Assembly: GCA_958295825.1 (NCBI GenBank)
Contig: OY282375.1
Coordinates: forward strand, 2,713,489-2,777,488
Direction of reading: 5' to 3'
DNA from: an uncultured Candidatus Entotheonella sp.
Lineage (GTDB): Bacteria > Tectomicrobia > Entotheonellia > Entotheonellales > Entotheonellaceae
DNA length: 64,000 nt
Each line of letters begins with the position of its first letter. Within the stretch, counting starts at the first letter, position 1. Below, one piece after another: positions 25,883 through 34,947 of this stretch. A program made the position numbers and the translations under genes. The notes beneath the pieces are model-generated. The model searched no databases. It worked only from the letters and a program-made list of their open reading frames with translations, and had not been told where the DNA came from.

Positions 25883-26803
25883 ATGAACACCAAGGAATAT
25901 GATAGCCTTTACGCTCTGCTGGAAGCATTTCCCACCGAAGACGCCTGCATCGAGCATCTTGAACAACTCCGCTAGCCGAAGGGCATCATCTGCCAATGGT
26001 GTGGCTGCTGTCGAAAGTTCTACACCATCAAACGACGACATGTCTACAAGTGTGCCGACTGCAAGCGCGAATTCAGCGTCCGCAAGAACACCATCTTTGA
26101 AGACAGCCCTGTCAAGCTGCGCAAGTGGTTTGCCGACGCTTGGCTGATGGCCTCCAACCGCAAGGGCATTGCTTCCACCCAGCTGGCGCGCGAAGTCGGC
26201 GTCACCCAGAAAATCGCCTGGTTCATGCTCAGCCGCTTACGCGCCGCCATGGGCATGCTGAACGATAAGGCCGGGCCGCTGGATGGCGAAGTTGAAACCG
26301 ATGAGACTTACATCGGCGACAAGGAAGCCAACAAGCACGCCAACAAAAAACTGCGCGCCGGACGCGGGCCTGTGGGTAAGGCTCCGGTGGCTGGGCTTCG
26401 CTCCCGCCGTGGGAAGATCAAGGCTGTTCCTGTAACCAGCGTGAATCGGCGAACCCTGCATCACTTTATCCGTTCCAAGGCCATTGAAGGTGCGACGCTC
26501 TACACGGATGAAGCCCTGGTGTATGACGACTTGGCCGGATACAGCCATGAAAGCGTCAATCACGGGCATGGCGAATACGTGAGAGACAAGGTGCACACCA
26601 ACGGCATGGAGTCCTTTTGGGCCATCGTGAAGCGCAGCTATGTCGGTATCTTCCATCACTTCAGTTGGAAGCACCTGCATCGGCATATGCACGAATCGAG
26701 CCTCCGATGGAACATGATGGGGCTGACGAATGCGCAGCGCATGGACGTGATTCTGGGATCGTCAGCTGGTATCCGGCTCTCTTATCAGAGGCTTGTCCAA
26801 TGA
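25883..26803 (+). pseudogene. IS1595-family transposase with in-frame TAG
   Basis: About 306 codons. An N-terminal zinc ribbon (CQWC ... YKCADCKREFSV) is followed by KLRKWFADAWLMASNRKGIA, a helix-turn-helix (STQLAREVGVTQKIAWFML), the first catalytic Asp in ETDETYIGDKEAN, the second in TLYTDEALVYDDL and the last Glu in HTNGMESFWAIVKRSYVGIF, all typical of IS1595. The only defect is TAG at 25973-25975 within LEQLR-PKG, probably from a Trp TGG codon. Restart at ATG 26147 would lose the zinc ribbon. The stop codon overlaps the ATG of the methyltransferase. Confidence 0.88.
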
Positions 26804-27545
26804 TGAACATGAACAGGGTTCTGAAACAAGCCATGACGCGCGTCAACCCGGAGATCATGGGGCAATGGCTCAGCAAAGTGCATCACGGGGATTGCGTGAA
26901 ACTCATGGACAAGATGCCAGTTGGTTCTGTGGACGTGATTGTCACCAGTCCGCCATATAACACAGGAACAGCACGGGTAACGGCTTGAAGAACGGGTGCG
27001 GCGGCAAATGGGAGAGAGCAGAACTGGTGAAGGGCTACGCCGGGCACAACGACGCCATGCCGCACGATGAATACGTAGCCTGGCAGCAGGGTTGCTTGCG
27101 CGCCATGATGCGCGTGCTCAGAAAAAATGGCGCTATATTCTACGACCACAAGTGGCGTGTACAAGGTGGCCTGCTACAAGACAGGGCCGGACATCGTACA
27201 GGGCTTTCCCGTGCGCCAGATCATCATCTGGCAACGTAGCGGCGGCCTGAACTTTAATCCTGGCTACTTCTTGCCCACGTATGAAGTCATCTATCTGATT
27301 GCCAAGCCCAACTTTCGCCTCGCGCCGAAGGCAAATGCGCTTGGCGACGTGTGGCGCATTCCCCAGGAAGCCAACAACCCACATCCCGCGCCCTTTCCGG
27401 TCGAGCTTGCACAGCGTTGCATCAATTCTACAACTGGGAAGATCGTCCTTGATCCGTTCATCGGTTCAGGCACCACGGCAATGGCTGCGGAGATGGCGCG
27501 TCGGGCATGGATCGGCATGGAAATCTCTGCTGATTACTGCAAGCT
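26800..27545 (+). pseudogene. DNA methyltransferase (beta-class), transposon cargo, frameshifted
   Basis: It starts MMNMNRVLKQAMTRVNPEIM, then HHGDCVKLMDKMPVGSVDVI and the catalytic motif TSPPYN, continues in a second frame (YAGHNDAMPHDEYVAWQQGC, VLRKNGAIFYDHKW) and a third frame (KTGPDIVQGFPVRQIIIWQR, LDPFIGSGTTAMAA with WIGMEIS). The order catalytic motif then SAM-binding motif defines a beta-class amino-methyltransferase; SPPY is compatible with N6-adenine or N4-cytosine. Two frameshifts near 26980 and 27130 disable it. The ATG overlaps the transposase stop as ATGA. Confidence 0.85.
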
Positions 27546-28059
27546 GGGAACTCAAGTGGCATTCTGGGCGCACTCACTTGGTGACGTTGTTCCACAAGGA
27601 AGCAGACGGCCCGGAGGCTATCATGCGCTACATGGTGCGGCCAGGGGTAAGTCTGACCTGTTTCGTGTCGTGAACGATGCAGGGCAAGTCGTTGTGCGTC
27701 CAGTCCAGGGTAACGGCCCTGTTCCCTATTGGGCGCCTGAAGAACTGGTAGCGGCGGGGGCGAAGCTGCGCCGCCTGTTATTGGTGAAGGGCGAGCGGCA
27801 AGGACAAAGCGTCCGGTTTCTGTATGCTGACGCCTATGAGACCTTTCACCTTGCCGATTTCGTCTACGAATTGGTCAGGGGGACGATCGCGTTGGATTTC
27901 GATTGTCGGGAAATGACGCCAGGCAGTGATGGGCTACGCAATCATGGCACGAAGTTTCGCATTCCACCCCTGACGGTATGCAGGCTCTACCTGAAAAAGG
28001 AGCGATTGTACTTGTGTCAAGTATGTAATTCCCAATCGTTTGGCGGCGACGTTTCGTGA
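27545..28059 (+). pseudogene. MvaI/BcnI-like restriction endonuclease remnant
   Basis: After the methyltransferase the DNA encodes WELKWHSGRTHLVTLFHKEA in one frame; ELK followed by TLFHKE fits the ExK active-site region of MvaI/BcnI nucleases. In another frame it encodes FRVVNDAGQVVV, VPYWAPEELVAAGAKLRRLL, LVKGER, FVYELVRGTIALDFDCRE and GLRNHGTKFRI, the conserved C-terminus of that family. The N-terminal part is missing and frames change near 27590-27640. The frame runs past the transposon end to 28059. Whether it was a separate gene or fused to the methyltransferase cannot be told. Confidence 0.7.
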
Positions 28060-28211
28060 CAGGCCGCTTTCGACGGCTCGGATGACGCGCAGTCGGAGGT
28101 CTTGGGACAGGTAAGCTGCCATGGTTGGAGGTCTCCTGTGGGAAAGCGGTAGGAAAGACGACTCAAGCTAGCCAGGATACCATGATAGTACAACTAGAAC
28201 CGAAATTGCTC
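28032..28211 (-). mobile_element. IS630-family fragment (transposase start and right end)
   Basis: The sequence matches the first 110 bases of the IS630 transposase gene (MAAYLSQDLRLRVIRAVESG and LSRNVAAKR, one substitution relative to 37772) plus the right terminal repeat ending GAAATTGCTC, TA at 28212. The remainder was removed or displaced by the IS1595 transposon. Confidence 0.82.
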
Positions 28212-28248
28212 TAGTACCCCAACCGAGAACTGCCTGACCCACACATGT

Positions 28249-29256
28249 TCAAGGGGACTCGTATTTCCTGAAAGCAACTCCCAGATAGGGACTCAACGCG
28301 TAACCCGTCACTGCCTTGATCCCCTTGAGAATCAGCATCGCAAGGCGTTTTGTCTGGGATTTCCGTCCATCGACGCTATCGACGACATGTTGATACCAGA
28401 GATCAATTTGGTCTCTGGCCACGCCATCGTACGAGGGGGTAAGAAGTTCCGCACCCCTTCCATCCAGAATTGACACGATCTCCCGCACAGTTCCTCCACG
28501 TATACCCAGTCGCAATAGTCCCGTCCATGATATGTCCGAGTTTACTCGGTACGGACGCGAAAAGTGGCGCGCAGACCAATGAGCCATAAAGTCGGGCAGG
28601 TAGTTGATGAACGGCAGGACGGTCGTGTGCGACTCGATGGGAAACCATCGGTGCGGAGTTTCGAAGAGAAAGAGCATGCCTCCTGGTCGCAGCCTCGACC
28701 AGACGAGGGGAATGACCGACTGCCTTTCCTCCGGCAACAGATGCTCATATACGCCCGAGAGTACGACGTAATCAAAATCATTACCGATGCCGGCAGGCAG
28801 ACTGTCCGAATCGGGAGACAGGGCAAACCTGACGCGGTCGGTCACACCGTAGAACTCCGCCCGCCTCCGGGCGACTTCCACAAACTCGGGTACGAGTTCC
28901 ACGCCCACTATTTGAGTCTGCGGGAACATTCGCGAGAGCACCATAGTCGATGCTCCACAGCCAGAGCCAAAGTCGAGCAGGCGGCACCCGGCGAAGTCTT
29001 CTCGGTCCGAATAGCTCAAGACGTTCCAACGAATAAAGCTCTGAGACGCAGAAGGATCTTCGTCTCTCATGATCTCATCGCAGAGCCAGGCCGGTCCCTT
29101 GACCCGCAGGATGTGCTCAATGAGTTCAAGCGAATAGGCGGTCTCCCATTCCTTCCTGTTAGCGGACGTATCTGCCGACACGGAGACCACGCGCATTCCA
29201 TTATGTTCTTCGGAAATCCGTATTGATGATGATGTTTCCGGGGTATCCATACTCAT
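28249..29256 (-). CDS. Class I SAM-dependent methyltransferase
   Basis: About 335 residues. The SAM-binding motif I is RLLDFGSGCGASTMVLSRMF, followed by IVGVELVPEFVEVARRRAEF (acidic loop), FALSPDSDSLP and DFDYVVLSGVYEHLLPEERQ with the motif IV region, then LRPGGMLFLFETPHRWFPIE. This resembles methyltransferases encoded in polysaccharide or secondary-metabolite clusters; the acceptor is not deducible. I prefer ATG 29256 (AGGA ten bases before) over GTG 29274. Its C-terminal 100 residues are not a recognised domain. It stands alone between mobile-element debris. Confidence 0.8.
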   Translation of the reverse strand: MSMDTPETSSSIRISEEHNGMRVVSVSADTSANRKEWETAYSLELIEHILRVKGPAWLCDEIMRDEDPSASQSFIRWNVLSYSDREDFAGCRLLDFGSGCGASTMVLSRMFPQTQIVGVELVPEFVEVARRRAEFYGVTDRVRFALSPDSDSLPAGIGNDFDYVVLSGVYEHLLPEERQSVIPLVWSRLRPGGMLFLFETPHRWFPIESHTTVLPFINYLPDFMAHWSARHFSRPYRVNSDISWTGLLRLGIRGGTVREIVSILDGRGAELLTPSYDGVARDQIDLWYQHVVDSVDGRKSQTKRLAMLILKGIKAVTGYALSPYLGVAFRKYESP

Positions 29257-29805
29257 ATATTCTGTATCCTGCACGGCGTACCAACGGGTGGCCTGCGGTT
29301 GGTCGCATGATTATTTGAGCGGCCTCGATGAGGGATTCAGCGTAATAGTTAGTGTACTCTCGACGTCTCCGCTCGAACAGACCGACGGCTGGTCTGCGGC
29401 ACGAACATCCGTCATCTGGGCGGTTTGGACAGTCGTACCAAGCAGTGATGTTCACTCCTTCAGCATTGAGCCATACCGCTCTGGCACCGGTGGATTTCGT
29501 CAAGCCGACCTCTGTTCAGCAAACCGCGTCCGACCGCGAACTACGACTTCCGGAACGCTCTCATCATATCGTCCTGTATCAGAAAACCACTCCGGCGGCT
29601 CCCGCTTTCATATATGAGCTGCGAGCCGGTCGAATCCAGCACCAACGGGAATGCCGGCGGGTTTTCCATGCGGGAGAGCATGGCCGCCTGCTGTTCTGCG
29701 GGCACCAGGAACAAAGCGGTTGTCGTCAGAGAACGCCGAGAATGTCACCAGGTCCATCAGCCGGCTCACGAAAGTACGCTACGTTCGCGCGAGCCCGTTA
29801 GCCTA
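29257..29805. other. Probable decayed coding DNA, gene not identified
   Basis: About 550 bases without a confident gene. On the minus strand two stretches look protein-like: MLSRMENPPAFPLVLDSTGS with SQLIYESG (about 29680-29540) and REYTNYYAESLIEAAQIIMR with HPLVRRAGYRIYEYG (about 29370-29230, overlapping the methyltransferase start in another frame). They may be pieces of one frameshifted gene upstream of the methyltransferase. Confidence 0.35.
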
Positions 29806-30652
29806 GGCTCATGACCTATAAAAGGGTATCATGGGGCCTGTGATGAGAGTCAACACGCTGACGCCACAAGGAGAGCGATCATGCCCGAGCACCACTTCTG
29901 GCTGTCCGACGACCAGGTTGACCGACTCAAACCCCTGTTACCCAACAAGGGGCACGGCGTCCCGCGCGGCGATGACCGAAAGGTCATCAGTGGCATCATC
30001 CACGTCATCCGCTATGGGCTGAAGTGGCGCGACGCGCCCACCTGTTACGGACCCCACAAGACACTCTACAACCGCTTCGTGCGCTGGAGCAAGGCCGGGG
30101 TCTTCGACCGCATCTTTCAAGCCCTGGCCTCAGAAAGCAAAGCACGGCCACCGGGACGGTCATGATCGACAGCACCCATCTCAAGGCGCATCGTACTGCA
30201 GCCAGCTTGCTCAAGGGGGGGACTTTTCCACGCCAGATCGGACGCACCAGGGTCGGGCTCAACTCGAAGCTCCACGCCATCTGCGATGGCAAGCCCGTCG
30301 TGCTGCTGTTGACGGCAGGCCAGGTCAGCGACTACCGTGGGGCTGATACGGTACTTGATGCCCTACCGGAAGCCGATGTCCTGATAGCCGACAAGGGTTA
30401 TGACAGCAACCGGCTGCGCAAGGCCCTTGCCAAGCAAGGCATCAAGTCCTGCATTCCAGGCCGCGCCAAGCGCAAAGAGCCCATCATCTACGACACCGAG
30501 TTGTACGAGAGCCGTAACCTCATTGAGCGCCTGTTTGGCCGGCTCAAGGATTGGCGCCGCATCGCCATCCCGGTGCGATCGCTGTGCGCATACATTCTTC
30601 AGTGCCATCTGTCTTGCCGCCACGGTTATCTTCTGGTTATGAGTCCTGAGCC
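29806..30652 (+). mobile_element. IS5-family (IS427-like) element, copy 1
   Basis: Ends GGCTCATGACCTATAA and, inverted, GGCTCAGGACTCATAA, flanked by TA on both sides. It is 847 bp long, like the other copies at 38545, 44114 and 55371. A TATAAAAGGGTATCATGG leader precedes the gene. Confidence 0.85.
29881..30642 (+). pseudogene. IS427-type transposase, frameshifted
   Basis: The N-terminal part MPEHHFWLSDDQVDRLKPLL through VFDRIFQALASES is followed in another frame by TVMIDSTHLKAHRTAASLLK, GRTRVGLNSKLHAICDG, ADKGYDSNRLRKAL and RNLIERLFGRLKDWRR, which carry the DDE residues. Relative to copy 4 there are five extra bases before TVMIDST and one extra base after the G7 run, so the normal -1 frameshift no longer restores the frame. 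The C-terminus is also shifted (IPVRSLCAYI instead of ATRYDRCAHTF). Confidence 0.8.
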
Positions 30653-30741
30653 TAGACACGCCCTCCGCTCGGCGCGACGCCGAAGCGCGCGCCGTCGCCG
30701 TTCTTGACGCTGCTCGCCGGTGTCAATTAGACTGACTGCCC

Positions 30742-32616
30742 ATGACTCTTCTGCGCGTAAGCAATATCACCAAGACCTTCGCCGGGGTGCCGGTTCTGCA
30801 AGATGTTTCCTGGCAGATCGAAGCCGGGCGCAAGATCGGCTTGGTGGGCGCCAACGGCAGCGGTAAAAGCACCCTCCTCAATCTCCTCAGCGGCGTGATG
30901 AGCGCCGACCGCGGCGCCATCGAAACGGCGCGTCAGATGCGTCTCGGCTACCTTACCCAGGAAATGGCGGCTGAGGGTGACCGGACGCTGTACGACGAGG
31001 TGAGCGAAGCGTTCCGTCCCCTGTTGGACATGCAAACGGAGATGACCCGCCTGGAAACACGCATGGCGCAGCAGCAGGCGAGTGACGCCGACCTGCAGCG
31101 CTACGGGGCGTTGATGGAGGAGTTCAACGCTCGGCAGGGCTATGCCATCCGGGCGCGCGTCGAGGCCACGCTGTCCGGGCTGGGATTCCGCCACGAGGCG
31201 CTGCAAACGTCGGTTCGGCACCTCAGCGGCGGCCAGAAGAATATCGCCGCTCTGGCCCGCGTGCTCCTGCAAGAGCCGGATCTGCTGTTGCTGGACGAGC
31301 CCTCGAACCATCTCGACGTGCAGGCGACGGAATGGCTGGAAGGCGTCCTGCGGGATTATGCCGGCGCCGTCGTGGTCGTGTCGCACGATCGCTATTTTCT
31401 TGACTGCACCGTCGATGAGATCGTCGAACTGGAGCAGCAAAGCCTGCAGCGCTATCCCGGCAACTATTCTGCCTACGTGGCCGCCAAGGCGCTGCGCCGC
31501 GAGCAGCAGCGAAAGGCGTACGAGCAGCAGCAGGCCGAGATCGAGCGCCACGAGGAGTTCATGCGTCGCAACATGGCGGGGCAAAACACCAAGCAGGCGC
31601 AGAGTCGCCAGAAGATGCTGGCGCGCATCGAGCGGCTTGAGAGACCAGGTGGCGACGGCCGTCGCATGAACGTGCAATTTACCACCAATCGGCGTGAGAA
31701 CCACGAGGTGCTGGTGTGTCGCAATCTGCAAAAGCGCTACGGCGACCGCGAGGTGCTGCGGCGCCTGTCGTTTACCGTCTACAGGGGCGAGAAGGTCGGC
31801 CTGACGGGGCCGAATGGCGCCGGCAAAAGCACCTTGCTGCGCCTGTTGATGGGCCAGGAAGCGCCCGACGGAGGCGCCCTGCGCGCCGGCAGCAACATTG
31901 CCGTGGCGTATTACGACCAAGAATTGGGCGGTCTGCAAGCGCGCAATACTGTCCTCGACGAGGTATGGCAGGTGGCGCCGGGTTGGACACAGGGCGAGAT
32001 GCGGAGCCATCTGGGCCGCTTCCTGTTCTCGGGTGACGAGGTGTCGCAGACCATCGGCAGCCTCAGCGGCGGCCAGAAGAGCCGCGTGGCGCTGGCCAAG
32101 CTGATGCTGACCAAGGCCAACCTGCTGGTGCTTGACGAGCCGACCAACCACTTGGACATCCCTGCCTGCGAGATGCTCGAACAGGCCCTGGTCGACTACC
32201 CCGGCACCCTGCTGATCGTGTCGCACGACCGCTATTTTCTGGACCGCGTTATCGACCGGCTGCTGATCCTGCGCGACGGCACGTGCACGTCGCACGTCGG
32301 CAACTATTCCGATTACCAAGCGGCCATGACGGCCCCGGCGCCCGCCCCGGTGCCCAAGGTTCGCAAGAAAGCGCCGTCCCCGCCCCGGCGCCGCGGCGTC
32401 AAACGGCGCACGCCGGGCTCCATCGAGCGTGAAATCGCGCAGGTCGAAGCGGAACTCGCCGCTCTGCAGGCCGAATTGGACACCCGCCATGACCCCAGCG
32501 ATTGGCAGCAGCTTGCCGACATCAGCAGCCGACAAGGGGACGCCTCGGAACGGCTGCAACAGCTTTTGGAAGAGTGGGAAAGCAGCATGGCCATTGAAGA
32601 AGGGAGCGTGAGTTGA
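30742..32616 (+). CDS. ABC-F family ATP-binding protein
   Basis: A 624-residue soluble protein with two ABC ATPase domains in tandem. The first has Walker A GANGSGKST near residue 36, signature LSGGQKN near 165 and Walker B LLLLDEPSNHLD near 185. The second has GPNGAGKST near 360, LSGGQKSR near 440 and LLVLDEPTNHLD near 462. The charged inter-domain linker (residues 240-310) and absence of membrane segments define ABC-F proteins, which act on the ribosome as translation factors. The Lys/Pro-rich region and coiled C-terminal extension (540-624) resemble Uup/YheS types. It overlaps the next gene by four bases. Confidence 0.92.
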   Translation: MTLLRVSNITKTFAGVPVLQDVSWQIEAGRKIGLVGANGSGKSTLLNLLSGVMSADRGAIETARQMRLGYLTQEMAAEGDRTLYDEVSEAFRPLLDMQTEMTRLETRMAQQQASDADLQRYGALMEEFNARQGYAIRARVEATLSGLGFRHEALQTSVRHLSGGQKNIAALARVLLQEPDLLLLDEPSNHLDVQATEWLEGVLRDYAGAVVVVSHDRYFLDCTVDEIVELEQQSLQRYPGNYSAYVAAKALRREQQRKAYEQQQAEIERHEEFMRRNMAGQNTKQAQSRQKMLARIERLERPGGDGRRMNVQFTTNRRENHEVLVCRNLQKRYGDREVLRRLSFTVYRGEKVGLTGPNGAGKSTLLRLLMGQEAPDGGALRAGSNIAVAYYDQELGGLQARNTVLDEVWQVAPGWTQGEMRSHLGRFLFSGDEVSQTIGSLSGGQKSRVALAKLMLTKANLLVLDEPTNHLDIPACEMLEQALVDYPGTLLIVSHDRYFLDRVIDRLLILRDGTCTSHVGNYSDYQAAMTAPAPAPVPKVRKKAPSPPRRRGVKRRTPGSIEREIAQVEAELAALQAELDTRHDPSDWQQLADISSRQGDASERLQQLLEEWESSMAIEEGSVS

Positions 32617-32990
32617 ATACCCCAGATCTGATCATCCTGACCGACGCCGATTACCGGCGCTTGCGGCGTGACCTCAAGGAAGCGGGGCTCGATCTGTGCT
32701 ACATGGCGCAGTCGGATCAGCCCGTGCGCCTCAAGTGGTCCCCGGACCTCTTCCAACGAGCGGATTTTCTGCAACATCTGGCGCAACGCCGGCCAAGCGA
32801 TTCGAGCTACCGCGTGGCGTCGGTGTCCCTCCTCAAGAAAGCCACCTGGTTTCAGCCTGATCAGTTCGCCGTTAGCTTCCATGCCGTCGGCGACTTACAC
32901 GATGCGGACCTGGACAAGTATCTGGCCGAGCACAACGTGCAGAGCAGCGCCGAGACGTCACGCGACATGCTGGCCCGCGCGGCTGCTTAG
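32613..32990 (+). CDS. Hypothetical protein coupled to the ABC-F gene
   Basis: A 125-residue protein starting at TTG within the ABC-F stop region (TTGA overlap), MNTPDLIILTDADYRRLRRD. No recognised domain; it is mixed in charge, without a signal peptide or membrane helix. The sequence LIILTDADYRRLRRDLKEAG suggests an alpha/beta fold. The overlap implies translational coupling with the ABC-F protein, so a ribosome-related accessory role is possible but unproved. Confidence 0.65.
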   Translation: MNTPDLIILTDADYRRLRRDLKEAGLDLCYMAQSDQPVRLKWSPDLFQRADFLQHLAQRRPSDSSYRVASVSLLKKATWFQPDQFAVSFHAVGDLHDADLDKYLAEHNVQSSAETSRDMLARAAA

Positions 32991-33087
32991 CGGCGTCGCG
33001 CGCTGACGCGAGCGGCACTCGCGTCTTAATATGCCCTGTCTCGCTAACGCTCGCAGGGCTGTGGACAGGCGGCGGAGGCCGTCCCTT

Positions 33088-34431
33088 ATGACCAGCGTTT
33101 CTCTCGCTGATTGGATTCCCGGCTTGAGCTTCGAAGCCCTGCCACGTCGCGTCCGCAGCCGCGCCAAACTGGCCGTGTTCGACGCCTGTGGCACGGCGCT
33201 GGCCGGCACGCACCACCCAGCAACGCAGCACGTGCGACGCCTGATCGCGGACATGGATTCGGCGCCGCAGGTTCGCGTCATCGGCGCCTCGTCGCTGCGT
33301 GTGAGCCAGCTCGACGCCGCGTGGCTGCTGGGCACCATGACGGACGCCTATCTCTACAGCAACGTTCATGTCCCCAGCGGTGGGCATTTTACGTCGGTTC
33401 TGCTGCCGGTTCTGCTGGCTGCGAGCGAGGTTCGAGAGGTCAGTGGGCCGGAAGCGCTGACGGCGTACGTCGCCGGCTACGAGGTCGCGGCGCGGCTGGC
33501 GTCGGCTGTGGGTTCCGACCTGCAGCGTGGGCACATGATCGCCGTTGCCGGGACGATGGGCGCGACGGCAGCCGCGGGACGGTTGCTGGGCCTGTCGCCC
33601 GAGCAGTTGCGTCATGCCTTTATGATGGCCGCGGGTGAGACGACCGGCGGCGATAACCCGGAGATGCAGAGCGGCCGCGCAGCGCGCAACGGGATGCTCA
33701 GTGCCTTGCAGGCGGGTCAGGACTTCAACAGCGGCGACGTGAAGGCCGGCGAGGAACTGGCGGCTTGGTTGGCGCTTTTTGGTGATGGGTCATTTCAGAC
33801 CGACAGGGTGCTGAAAAGCTGGGGCGACGATTTCGCGCTGGACCGCGCCGAGTTGCACTTCAAGCTGTACCCGACTGACATCGTCACGCATGGCTTTATC
33901 GATGCCGCGTTGGCGCTGCATCAACAGGACGTCACGCCCGATCAGGTGCGGCGTCTTGTTTGCCGGGTGATCCCGTCCGCCGCGCCGGCCCTGTCCTTTG
34001 CGCCCGCCACGCCACAGCAGGCGCAGCGCAGTCTGCCGTATGCCGTTGCGGTGGCCTTGTGCGACGGCCGGGTGGGCTTGCCGCAGTTCAACCCCTCCCG
34101 CGTGTCGGCTGACGAGGTGCAAGCCCTGACGGGGCGCGTCGAGGTGGAGCAGGACGCATCCTTCGAGGCGCTGGGCGGTTCCGCCTCCCCTGTTGTTTTG
34201 CGAGCCGACCTCAACGACGGCCGCAGCCTGATCGAGACCGTCGAACACGCCCGCGGCAGCCCGCAGCGCCCCCCGACGCGCCCCGAGTTTGAGGCCAAGT
34301 TTCGCCAGTGCGCCGCCGCTGTGTTGTCAACCGAGCGGACGCTGCTGGCGGCGCGCTGCCTGTATCAGCTCGACACCCTGCCGGACCTGCGCAGCTTGGC
34401 GGACATCCTCAGTACGGCGCCGCGCTCCTGA
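33088..34431 (+). CDS. MmgE/PrpD family protein
   Basis: A 447-residue member of the MmgE/PrpD family (2-methylcitrate dehydratase, cis-aconitate decarboxylase and relatives). It shows the helical domain features LAVFDACGTALAGTHHP, AWLLGTMTDAYLYSNVH, HFTSVLLPVLLAASE and YVAGYEVAARLASAVG, then HMIAVAGTMGATAAAGRLLG and the lid domain with LHFKLYPTDIVTHGFIDAAL. ATG 33088 has CGGAGG 10 bases upstream, better than the ATG at 33031. Family members differ in substrate; citrate synthase at 21561 is not linked, so a methylcitrate cycle cannot be inferred. The following DUF3151 and DUF4392 genes are close and may be co-transcribed. Confidence 0.88.
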   Translation: MTSVSLADWIPGLSFEALPRRVRSRAKLAVFDACGTALAGTHHPATQHVRRLIADMDSAPQVRVIGASSLRVSQLDAAWLLGTMTDAYLYSNVHVPSGGHFTSVLLPVLLAASEVREVSGPEALTAYVAGYEVAARLASAVGSDLQRGHMIAVAGTMGATAAAGRLLGLSPEQLRHAFMMAAGETTGGDNPEMQSGRAARNGMLSALQAGQDFNSGDVKAGEELAAWLALFGDGSFQTDRVLKSWGDDFALDRAELHFKLYPTDIVTHGFIDAALALHQQDVTPDQVRRLVCRVIPSAAPALSFAPATPQQAQRSLPYAVAVALCDGRVGLPQFNPSRVSADEVQALTGRVEVEQDASFEALGGSASPVVLRADLNDGRSLIETVEHARGSPQRPPTRPEFEAKFRQCAAAVLSTERTLLAARCLYQLDTLPDLRSLADILSTAPRS

Positions 34432-34460
34432 GTCCCTATCCCCTTGAACTGGAGGTTAAG

Positions 34461-34910
34461 ATGGCGATCGACATTCCCTTCGGGCAACCTGTTTCCGTGT
34501 TGTCCGACGACCCTGGAGACAGCGCCGAACGCGCCGCGCAGGCGCAGGCGGCCTTGGCAGTGGGCGAAATCGAGCCGGCGGCCTGCCGCGAGCGGCTGAG
34601 CGCAATTGCGTCGCAGTATCCCGCCTCGTTGAGCGCCTGGACGGCGCTCGGCGAGTTGGCGTTGTCCGACGACGTGGTCGCGGCATACGCCTTCTTCCGC
34701 ACCGGCTACCATCGCGGCCTCGACCGCGCCCGCGCCAGCGGCTGGAACGGCACACAGCAACTGCGCTGGCAGGATGAGCCCAACCGGCCGTTCTTGCGCT
34801 GCCTGAACGGGCTGCGGCAGGCTGCCGAGGCCATCGGCGAGACCGCTGAAGTGACGAGAATCGGCCATTTCCTGCGCGACCTGGACCCCGATCACCCGTT
34901 CGACTCGTAA
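34461..34910 (+). CDS. DUF3151 family protein
   Basis: A 149-residue protein recognised as DUF3151 from the pattern YPASLSAWTALGELALSDD, AYAFFRTGYHRGLDRARASG, RWQDEPNRPFLRCLNGLRQA and HFLRDLDPDHPF. It looks like a small helical repeat protein. The family is best known from Actinobacteria, so its presence in a secretin-bearing genome suggests wide distribution or transfer. The start has GGAGG immediately upstream (34451). It lies between MmgE/PrpD and a D-glutamate cyclase-like gene, all in one direction. Confidence 0.75.
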   Translation: MAIDIPFGQPVSVLSDDPGDSAERAAQAQAALAVGEIEPAACRERLSAIASQYPASLSAWTALGELALSDDVVAAYAFFRTGYHRGLDRARASGWNGTQQLRWQDEPNRPFLRCLNGLRQAAEAIGETAEVTRIGHFLRDLDPDHPFDS

Positions 34911-34947
34911 CGCACCGGCCCGCGCGCGAACGCCGAGGCGAGGCTTT

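Larger units (their letters stand above)
25822..28031 (+). mobile_element. IS1595-family transposon carrying methyltransferase and nuclease genes (copy A)
   Basis: Terminal inverted repeats GAATTACATACTTGACACAA (25822-25841) and its reverse complement (28012-28031) enclose an IS1595-type transposase, a DNA methyltransferase and an MvaI/BcnI-like nuclease region, all on the plus strand. The right side abuts a fragment of an IS630 element, which was probably the target. All genes are broken. Confidence 0.82.

Noticed and set aside
27934..28122. A small minus-strand frame starting MAAYLSQDLR, considered as a free-standing regulator
   Set aside because: It is the truncated start of the IS630 transposase, running out into IS1595 sequence.
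30727..32559. A 610-codon minus-strand frame
   Set aside because: It mirrors the ABC-F gene, whose motifs are unmistakable on the plus strand; the composition (rich in His, Gln, Arg) is that of an antisense shadow.
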